DNA of 6,071 nucleotides from an uncultured Gemmatimonadota bacterium (GTDB lineage Bacteria > Gemmatimonadota > Gemmatimonadetes > Gemmatimonadales > Gemmatimonadaceae): positions 1-6,071 of the forward strand of contig CAMLHT010000228.1 in NCBI GenBank assembly GCA_946479895.1, written 5' to 3'. Position numbers and translations under genes: made by a program. The notes beneath the pieces are model-generated. The model did not search any database, was not told where the DNA came from, and was given only the letters and a program-made list of their open reading frames with translations. Positions within the stretch are counted from its first letter, which is position 1. Every line of letters starts with the position of its first letter. This document shows positions 1-4,909 of this stretch, piece after piece.

Positions 1-112
1 AGAATCCTGTCGTTCAGTCGCGTCCCGCTTTCTTCCGTGCGAAAAGGGGCGGACTCTCCCTGGAGTGATGCAGTCAACCGTCGAAAGCGATTCGCCCTGA
101 ACCGCCGCCGGG

Positions 113-1414
113 TCAGGGAATCCGTCGCACCACTTCCGCGAACACGGCCTGGCCGAGCCGCGGCGAGAGCTCGCTCACGAATCGCTGGATCAGGTCCCGG
201 TCGTCCGAGATGCGCACGAACAGGTCGCGCTCGGACTGCCTGAGGTCGAGCATCCGCCAGTCGCCCGCGTAACGCACCCGGGTGAACGGCGCCGTCGCTG
301 ATGCCGTGACCGCCTGATACTCCGACTGCCGCTGCCCGTCGCGATCGACCAGCACGTACGTCGTGTGCGCGAAGAGGCGCGCCGTGCCTTCCTCCACCAC
401 GTACGCCGTATCGATCCCGCTGCGCGTCCGGGCCGGACGCCGGGTCGCGCGCAGGTTCATGTCCTCCCGGCGCACGCTGTCGATCTCGGTGACGACGACG
501 AAGTCGGCATTGACGAAGCGGCCGATCCGCGCCGCCTCGGCGGTGGTCAGCGTGCGGCGGGTGAGGCCAAGGCGGCGGAGGTCACGGTCCACCTGGTCCG
601 GTGGAATCATGTTCACGAACCGCGGGGGCGACGCCCATGGCTCGGTGACGAGGGCGTCGCCGAGCGCGGGGAGAGCGTCGTCGGGGAGGTCGCGCCGGGC
701 GGCCATGGTGGCCCACGTCGGGATGACCGCCACGCGCCGTGTCCCGCGCTCCAGGGCCGCGGCCTGAAGGGCGCGCGCGGCATCGGTCTGCGCCCGCGTC
801 ACGCCGGGGAGATTGCCGATGGGATCGACGCGGGAGTACGCCGACCGGAACAAGCCCTCCGTCGTGTCGGAGCGGCCCCACGCGAGCGCGACGTCCGCGC
901 CAGCGTTGCCGATCGCGTTCGCCTGCGCGGTGCTCGGCTGCCAGGCATTCCCCGCCCGCTCGAGACGCCGCAGCGCCTCGGCGAACTGCCGCTGGGCGGC
1001 CATCCGCCGGGCGTCGGCGACGATGGCCGCTATGGCGCGGTCGAACGCCGCGCGGCGTCGGCCCTCGTACTCCGTGGGCGGGACGAGGAAGATCCCGACC
1101 TCCATCGCGCGGCGCGAGAGGTCGTCGATCGCGAGGAACGCATCCGCGGCCTGATCGGGCGTCGCCGACGCGCTCGACGCCACGCGCATGTAGTCCTCGA
1201 TGGCCGCCGCGCCGGCCGTGCGAAGCCCGACCCTCGCGCTGTCGAGCCGACTGTTCTTCTTCAGGGCCTGGATGTATCGCTCCGCGGCTTCAGCCGGACG
1301 GCCGGAGCGCTGGAGCTCCTGGCCCTGCTCGAGGCGCTTGTTGGCGCTGGCGCAGGCGGTGAGGGAGACTGCGAGGGCGACGGCGAGGCTCAGTTTGCGG
1401 ATCATCGTAGACAT
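113..1414 (-). CDS. TPR-containing outer-membrane lipoprotein of unknown function
   Basis: This encodes a 433-aa predicted lipoprotein. The N-terminus has a short basic stretch (R6, K7), a hydrophobic core (residues 8-18) and a lipobox L18-T19-A20-C21, so C21 should be lipidated. The +2 residue is Ala rather than Asp, which favours outer-membrane sorting. Residues about 24-65 look like a TPR-type helical hairpin (pattern EQGQELQRSGRPAEAAERY), with a second helical repeat around 135-160. From about residue 226 the character changes to an alpha/beta domain: a strand with RRVAVIP at 226-232, then AARIGRFVNADFVVVTEID at 294-312. This vaguely recalls CsgG/LpoB-like periplasmic domains, but that is only a resemblance. 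The start is uncertain: ATG at 1414 and ATG at 1405 are both possible, and neither has a clear Shine-Dalgarno. The gene lies 122 nt after the DoxX-like gene on the same strand and may have its own promoter. That it is a real gene is secure; its function is unknown. Confidence 0.85.
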   Translation of the reverse strand: MSTMIRKLSLAVALAVSLTACASANKRLEQGQELQRSGRPAEAAERYIQALKKNSRLDSARVGLRTAGAAAIEDYMRVASSASATPDQAADAFLAIDDLSRRAMEVGIFLVPPTEYEGRRRAAFDRAIAAIVADARRMAAQRQFAEALRRLERAGNAWQPSTAQANAIGNAGADVALAWGRSDTTEGLFRSAYSRVDPIGNLPGVTRAQTDAARALQAAALERGTRRVAVIPTWATMAARRDLPDDALPALGDALVTEPWASPPRFVNMIPPDQVDRDLRRLGLTRRTLTTAEAARIGRFVNADFVVVTEIDSVRREDMNLRATRRPARTRSGIDTAYVVEEGTARLFAHTTYVLVDRDGQRQSEYQAVTASATAPFTRVRYAGDWRMLDLRQSERDLFVRISDDRDLIQRFVSELSPRLGQAVFAEVVRRIP

Positions 1415-1448
1415 GGTCGGGAAGTGATCTGCACGGTAGACGAGCGGC

Positions 1449-1460
1449 TCCCCATGGGGA
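1449..1460. repeat. 12-bp perfect palindrome upstream of the lipoprotein gene
   Basis: TCCCCATGGGGA is a perfect 12-bp palindrome lying 35 nt upstream of the lipoprotein start. It could be a dimeric regulator site. It could also be chance, since short GC-rich palindromes are common in this composition. Confidence 0.35.
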
Positions 1461-1473
1461 TAACGTCGCCCGC

Positions 1474-1495
1474 GCGGAACGTTCCATTGTTCCGC
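1474..1495. repeat. Hairpin with nested 10-bp palindrome between the DoxX-like and lipoprotein genes
   Basis: GCGGAAC (1474-1480) pairs perfectly with GTTCCGC (1489-1495) across an 8-nt loop. Nested inside is the perfect palindrome GGAACGTTCC (1476-1485), so the motif GTTCC also occurs twice in direct orientation (1481-1485 and 1489-1493). It lies about 40 nt past the DoxX-like stop on the minus strand. There is no U-tract on either side, so it does not look like an intrinsic terminator. An operator or an RNA-end-stabilising hairpin fits better. Confidence 0.4.
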
Positions 1496-1536
1496 AGGTC
1501 CAGGCTCACACGATGCCGACCGGTGTCAGCCCTCGA

Positions 1537-1908
1537 TCAGCCGATGGGGCTGAGGACCAGCCGGCCATACGCGATGAACGCCATGGTCAGGCCGAGCACG
1601 ACGACCATGACCATCGGACCCGGCTCACGATACCTGACGTGAACCCAGATGAAGACCAGGCTCTCGATCGCGAGCACCGCGGCCGCCAGCACCGTGAGCT
1701 CCGGATGCCACCGGAGGGCCGCCGGGACGATCAATCCCGCCACACAGATCAGCTCCAGGATGCCAAGCGCTTTCCACACGCCCCGCGGGAGCGCGCCGAA
1801 AGAAGGGACGTCCGCCGTGACCTTGTCGAACATGAAGGCCTTCATGACGCCGGAAGCGCCATAGACGATGGCGGCGACACCCTGCAGGACCCACAGAAGG
1901 ATGTTCAT
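1537..1908 (-). CDS. DoxX-like small integral membrane protein
   Basis: This is a 123-aa protein with about four hydrophobic segments (residues roughly 2-20, 45-64, 70-89 and 98-117). The length and layout are those of DoxX/DoxX_2-like inner-membrane proteins. The stretch LGILELICVAGLIVPA (48-63) matches the usual DoxX second helix with its Glu and following Gly/Pro, and a KAF motif follows the first helix. Some DoxX relatives act with thiol or quinone oxidoreductases, but the family is poorly characterised and no such partner gene is visible here. I chose ATG 1908 because translation then starts immediately at the first hydrophobic segment, 10 nt after the peptidase stop. A longer frame from ATG 1959 would add 17 polar residues and overlap the peptidase gene. 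Shine-Dalgarno support is weak (GAG overlapping the peptidase stop), so translation is probably coupled to that of the upstream peptidase. Confidence 0.82.
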   Translation of the reverse strand: MNILLWVLQGVAAIVYGASGVMKAFMFDKVTADVPSFGALPRGVWKALGILELICVAGLIVPAALRWHPELTVLAAAVLAIESLVFIWVHVRYREPGPMVMVVVLGLTMAFIAYGRLVLSPIG

Positions 1909-1918
1909 CGCGGTCCAC

Positions 1919-4663
1919 TCAACGCTGGAGGGCGTTGAAGAGAAGTTTGTAAGTCCCATGCGTCTGATCGCGGTGCTGCACGCGGAACCCGATCAGCACC
2001 ACGCGACCCTGCCCCATCGGCACCGACACCATCGTCGGTCGTCCGGCGATGACGTTCTCGCCGAGCAGCCACCCGCTCTGGAGCACGTCGCGATCGACGA
2101 ACTTCGCGATCACCTCGGTCCCCGCCGGCGCGCTCGGGAGGATCTCGTATGCCTGGCTGTTGGCGAGCCATGTCGCGAGCGAGTTCGCCGGCATGCCGTA
2201 GCCCAGACGGCTCGCGGTGTCGACGGTGATCTTCAGTGTGCAGCCCGGACACCAGAACTGCTTGAAGGGAAGTCCGGCCGTGACGTCGCGGATCGGAAGC
2301 TGGAAGCGCTCGATCGCCAGGTTGCCCGCCTCCGCGAACGTGATGAGCGTGCCGCCGGCCTCGACGAAGGCCTTGATCGCCGCGACGCCCTCTTCACCGA
2401 AGCCGCTGCGATACTCCGGCGGCGCGCCGGCGCCCCGTCCGCCGCCACCGCCACCACGGCCTGCACCTCCGGCTCCTCCCGGTCCGCCGAGCACGGCGTT
2501 CCCACCGCCGCCAAGAATCTGCGGCGTCGCCTGCGAGGGAGCGCCGCGTTGACCGCCCGGAGCCGGCTGGCCGCGCCCTGCGCCTCCACCCGCGCCGACG
2601 AGCGTCGCCGGATTGTCGGCCGGCAGGATCAGCACGTCGAACTTCGACGCGAGGTTGCCTGCCTTGAGCTCGGGATCGAAGATCGAGTGGTACGGCGTGT
2701 CGAACTGCTCGAACAGGAGACGGGTCCAGCCTTCGTCGGCATTGCCGCCGTTGTATCGCTGGTACATGGCGATGCGCGGCTGCTTGACTTCACGGAGTCC
2801 GTCGGGACTGAAACCGGGAACGCTCGCGAAGGGCACCCCGGTGGCCCTCGCCGCATCCGTCAGGGCCTCACGTGAGGCGCCGGACACGACGTAGTCGCCC
2901 ACATGCGCCGGCCCCGCGGCCCTGTCAACGCGCCTGATCGTCGCGCCGGACTTCCACAGGATGTTGGCCGCCCTCCAGGAATCGTTCAGGTGTCCGCTGA
3001 AAAGCAGGTCCCTCGCTGCGCTCGGGATGACAGCGGACGGAGGACCGGCGCTGACAACCTTCGTCAGCGCCGCCGTCACGGCGGCGTTGGAGGGAACTGC
3101 TTCGACACCCATGAACTCGGCCATCACGTCCGTCGCCATGTCGTATGGCCGGATCGGATTGCCATCGGCGTCACGCGTGTACTCGTTGTCGGGGTAGAAC
3201 GTGCGGCCGAGCATCCAGCGGACGACGCCCATCTTCGGCTGGGCCATCGAGACGACGTAGGTCCCCGCGTCGTACTTGCGGCCGTCCTGGGTGAACGCCT
3301 CCTTCGCCTGCATCACCTCGACGCCCTGGTTCAGCAGATTCTGGATCATCTTCCGCGCGGTGAGCGGGTCGTGCTGGTCATCACCGAGCGACACGATGAA
3401 GGCCTTCGGGCTGCCCGCGGCGCCGCGCTCCGTCTGGCGCTTGCCCTTCAGGTACATGTTGCGGAGGACGTCCACCTTGTTCCGCGCCGCGAGATCGAGC
3501 GTCGCCCATGCCGAGATCTTCTGGCGCTCGACGATGTCGCGCAGGTGCCACGTCCCACCCGGCCACGGATTCGGGAAGTTCGTCTGCTCCTTGTAAGTCA
3601 TCAGGTTGCGCGTGTTGCCCTGGAGCTGCTGCGGCGTGAGGGTCACCGGCGACGCCAGTGCCGCGCTCGCGCTCTCGGTGAGCATGCCGGCGATGTTGTG
3701 GAAGGGCGTGATCCAGTGGAAGCCCATGTGGCCCCACCCGGAGTACACGGCGTCGTTGATGACGCCCGACATCCCGTACTCCTCCTCCTTGGTGGCCATG
3801 TACCCGCCGTACCATCCGAGCTCCCGCCACACGAGGGGATCCGCCGACGGCCGCACCGGCTCGGCGTACGGCGGCAGGTAGATGCGCGCGCCGTTCCCGC
3901 CCATGTGGTGGTGATCGACGTACGCCTGCGGGATCCAGTCGCGGAAGAGCAGCTTGCTGATGTAGCGCGAGTCGGGGAGGTTCTGCGCGAACGCATCACG
4001 GTTGTTGTCGTGACCCGCGTACTTCTGGTAAAGCCACGGCGGGCCGGACCCCTCGTACTCGGTGCCGACGTACTTCCGATACCACTCCGTCACCATCACC
4101 TGGCCGTCGGGGTTGAACGACGGGATGACGATCGAGATGACGTTGTCGAGGATGCGCTTCGCCTCGTCGTCGTTGCGGCTCAGGAGGTCATAGACCAGCT
4201 CGACCGCCATCTGGCTGCCGCCGATCTCCGTGGAGTGCATGCTCATCGATTGCAGCACCACCGCCTTCCCCACCTTCGTGAGCGACTCGAGCGAATCGTC
4301 GGAGACCCCGCGCGGATCGGCGATGGTCGCGTTGATGCGGCGGTAGCGCTCGAGGTTCGCGAGGTTGGCCGGCGACGAGATGAACAGCGCGTAGAACGGC
4401 CGGCCCTCGGACGTCTTCCCCATGTTCACGACCTTCATCCGCGGACTGATTCGGCCGAGCTGGTCGTAGTAGCGCACCATGTCGTCCCAGTGCGCCATCC
4501 TGCGGTCGGCGCCCATCTGGAAGCCGAAGAACTTCTCCGGCGTGGGGATGGTCGCGGTGCGCGCCGGCTCTCCCTTCTTCGGTGGGCCGACGATGGATTG
4601 AGCGGCGAGCGGCGCGGTGACGGTCAGCAGCGCGAGGAGGAGCGTGCGGGGGGCGTGTCTCAC
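1919..4663 (-). CDS. Secreted M14-family zinc carboxypeptidase with C-terminal amidotransferase-like domain
   Basis: This encodes a 914-aa exported metallopeptidase expected to hydrolyse peptides in the periplasm or outside the cell. GTG 4663 is chosen over upstream in-frame ATGs because GGAG lies 7 nt before it and a signal peptide follows at once (basic RHAPR, hydrophobic TLLLALLTVTAPLAA, likely cleavage near residues 20-22). M14 signatures appear in order: GKTSEGRP (82-89); the zinc-binding HSTE with H143 and E146; NPDG (184-187); NNRD (220-223), providing the substrate-binding Asn-Arg; a third zinc ligand within DHHHMG (one of H251-253); and E330 in GMLTES as probable catalytic Glu. All expected catalytic residues are present, so it is probably active. 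Residues about 415-530 form a second region. From about 625 to the end it resembles a class I glutamine-amidotransferase fold without an obvious catalytic triad. Oddities are an in-frame interspersed repeat (542-558), a Gly-rich insertion (690-748) and a CxxC pair (C805, C808). Specificity cannot be inferred. Confidence 0.93.
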   Translation of the reverse strand: MRHAPRTLLLALLTVTAPLAAQSIVGPPKKGEPARTATIPTPEKFFGFQMGADRRMAHWDDMVRYYDQLGRISPRMKVVNMGKTSEGRPFYALFISSPANLANLERYRRINATIADPRGVSDDSLESLTKVGKAVVLQSMSMHSTEIGGSQMAVELVYDLLSRNDDEAKRILDNVISIVIPSFNPDGQVMVTEWYRKYVGTEYEGSGPPWLYQKYAGHDNNRDAFAQNLPDSRYISKLLFRDWIPQAYVDHHHMGGNGARIYLPPYAEPVRPSADPLVWRELGWYGGYMATKEEEYGMSGVINDAVYSGWGHMGFHWITPFHNIAGMLTESASAALASPVTLTPQQLQGNTRNLMTYKEQTNFPNPWPGGTWHLRDIVERQKISAWATLDLAARNKVDVLRNMYLKGKRQTERGAAGSPKAFIVSLGDDQHDPLTARKMIQNLLNQGVEVMQAKEAFTQDGRKYDAGTYVVSMAQPKMGVVRWMLGRTFYPDNEYTRDADGNPIRPYDMATDVMAEFMGVEAVPSNAAVTAALTKVVSAGPPSAVIPSAARDLLFSGHLNDSWRAANILWKSGATIRRVDRAAGPAHVGDYVVSGASREALTDAARATGVPFASVPGFSPDGLREVKQPRIAMYQRYNGGNADEGWTRLLFEQFDTPYHSIFDPELKAGNLASKFDVLILPADNPATLVGAGGGAGRGQPAPGGQRGAPSQATPQILGGGGNAVLGGPGGAGGAGRGGGGGGRGAGAPPEYRSGFGEEGVAAIKAFVEAGGTLITFAEAGNLAIERFQLPIRDVTAGLPFKQFWCPGCTLKITVDTASRLGYGMPANSLATWLANSQAYEILPSAPAGTEVIAKFVDRDVLQSGWLLGENVIAGRPTMVSVPMGQGRVVLIGFRVQHRDQTHGTYKLLFNALQR
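2420..2596 (-). repeat. Gly-rich low-complexity insertion in the M14 peptidase
   Basis: Codons for residues about 690-748 are dominated by Gly with Ala, Arg, Pro and Gln, including runs such as GGAGRGGGGGGRG. On the plus strand the DNA is a run of CCGCC/CCACC-like triplets. It splits the amidotransferase-like region, falling between FDVLILPAD (675-683) and the helix and strand at EGVAAIKAFVEAGGTLITF (758-776). It is presumably a disordered surface loop that expanded by slippage of GGN codons. The reading frame stays open through it. Confidence 0.8.
2992..3038. repeat. Short palindromic interspersed repeat embedded in the peptidase coding sequence
   Basis: An 8-bp perfect inverted repeat, GTCCGCTG (2992-2999) and CAGCGGAC (3031-3038), bounds a 31-bp core. 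Read on the minus strand, the core contains TCCCGAGCGCAGCGAGGGA (3027-3009), followed by CCTGCTTTTC. From memory, this kind of core (GTCATCCCGAGCG-AGCGAGGGA-CTGCTTTTC) is a common interspersed repeat in intergenic DNA of Gemmatimonadota, Acidobacteria and relatives. It is often mistranslated as VIPSEARDLLF-type peptides. Here it is translated as VIPSAARDLLF (545-555 of the peptidase) without breaking the frame. Only one copy is in the window, so the repeat family cannot be shown from this sequence alone. Confidence 0.7.
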
Positions 4664-4670
4664 GGGGTTA

Positions 4671-4674
4671 CTCC
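4671..4674 (-). promoter_or_regulatory. Ribosome binding site of the M14 peptidase
   Basis: GGAG on the minus strand sits 7 nt before the GTG at 4663. Together with the signal peptide that begins at that codon, it decides the start in favour of GTG. The open frame runs 60 codons further upstream. Confidence 0.7.
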
Positions 4675-4751
4675 GGGGAGCGGAAGAGGCGAACGGGGAG
4701 AAGGTCGGTTGGCCTCGAACATCCGTCAACCGAGAGAGACCTGACGTGCCG

Positions 4752-4781
4752 TCACGCGGGCGAACATCGATTTTCGCGTGA
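4752..4781. repeat. Inverted repeat in the divergent promoter region
   Basis: TCACGCG (4752-4758) and CGCGTGA (4775-4781) are perfect 7-bp inverted copies around a 16-nt spacer. An overlapping alternative pairing exists, GCGAA (4760-4764) with TTCGC (4773-4777). The dyad lies about 90-120 nt upstream of the peptidase GTG and about 130-160 nt upstream of the kinase ATG. It suits a dimeric repressor or activator, but no regulator gene is visible nearby. Confidence 0.4.
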
Positions 4782-4810
4782 GATGGTACGCGACGGCGCA
4801 GAATGCCCGC

Positions 4811-4840
4811 CATGGGAGCCCGCGCGCGGTCATGGGAGAC
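4811..4840. repeat. Tandem direct repeat with 20-bp period
   Basis: CATGGGAGCC (4811-4820) and CATGGGAGAC (4831-4840) match at 9 of 10 positions. Their starts are exactly 20 bp apart, about two helical turns, so both copies would face the same side of the DNA. They lie 70-99 nt upstream of the kinase ATG, where activator sites often sit. The intervening sequence is a CG alternation. Confidence 0.45.
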
Positions 4841-4897
4841 CACGCATCCTCAGGGTGGCCCTCCCCTGATCCACGCCATACGTTTGCCGCGTCCAAC

Positions 4898-4901
4898 GGA
4901 G
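4898..4901 (+). promoter_or_regulatory. Ribosome binding site of the kinase gene
   Basis: GGAG is followed by 8 nt and then ATG 4910. This spacing supports that ATG as the start. The protein then begins only about 12 residues before the first strand of the kinase fold, which is typical for this kinase group. Confidence 0.7.
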
Positions 4902-4909
4902 CGGAACTC

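Larger units (their letters stand above)
4664..4909. promoter_or_regulatory. Divergent intergenic region between the peptidase and kinase genes
   Basis: These 246 nt hold no credible gene and separate two outward-facing starts, so both promoters should lie here. I see no strong sigma-70 pair for the kinase. On the minus strand, TTGACG (4732-4727) resembles a -35 box for the peptidase, but no good -10 follows at 17 nt. Two structured elements, an inverted repeat (4752-4781) and a direct repeat (4811-4840), sit in the middle and are candidate regulator sites for one or both genes. Confidence 0.55.

Noticed and set aside
23..53. Possible terminator hairpin after the lipoprotein gene (CCCGCTTTC against GAAAAGGGG)
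   Set aside because: The stem has two internal mismatches and no proper U-tract on the minus strand, so it is too weak to call.
1459..1493. GGAAC motifs on the minus strand as ECF sigma-factor -35 boxes for the lipoprotein gene
   Set aside because: CGTT at 1465-1462 could be a -10, but spacing is about 15 nt from one GGAAC and 23 nt from the other, neither of which fits well. The GGAAC copies are better explained by the palindrome.
365..1642. 425-codon plus-strand frame antisense to the lipoprotein gene
   Set aside because: Its composition is Arg/Gly/Ala-rich without any fold signature, and it runs through the lipoprotein gene and its upstream gap. The minus-strand protein has a textbook lipobox.
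2903..4744. 613-codon open frame on the plus strand, antisense to the M14 peptidase
   Set aside because: It is a shadow frame in GC-rich DNA: rich in Arg, Val, His and Asp, with no domain or start signal, while the opposite strand carries complete M14 motifs, a signal peptide and a Shine-Dalgarno.
4664..4843. N-terminal 60-codon extension of the peptidase from ATG 4843
   Set aside because: It would bury the signal peptide inside the protein and ignore the GGAG placed 7 nt before GTG 4663. The extra residues have no recognisable features.
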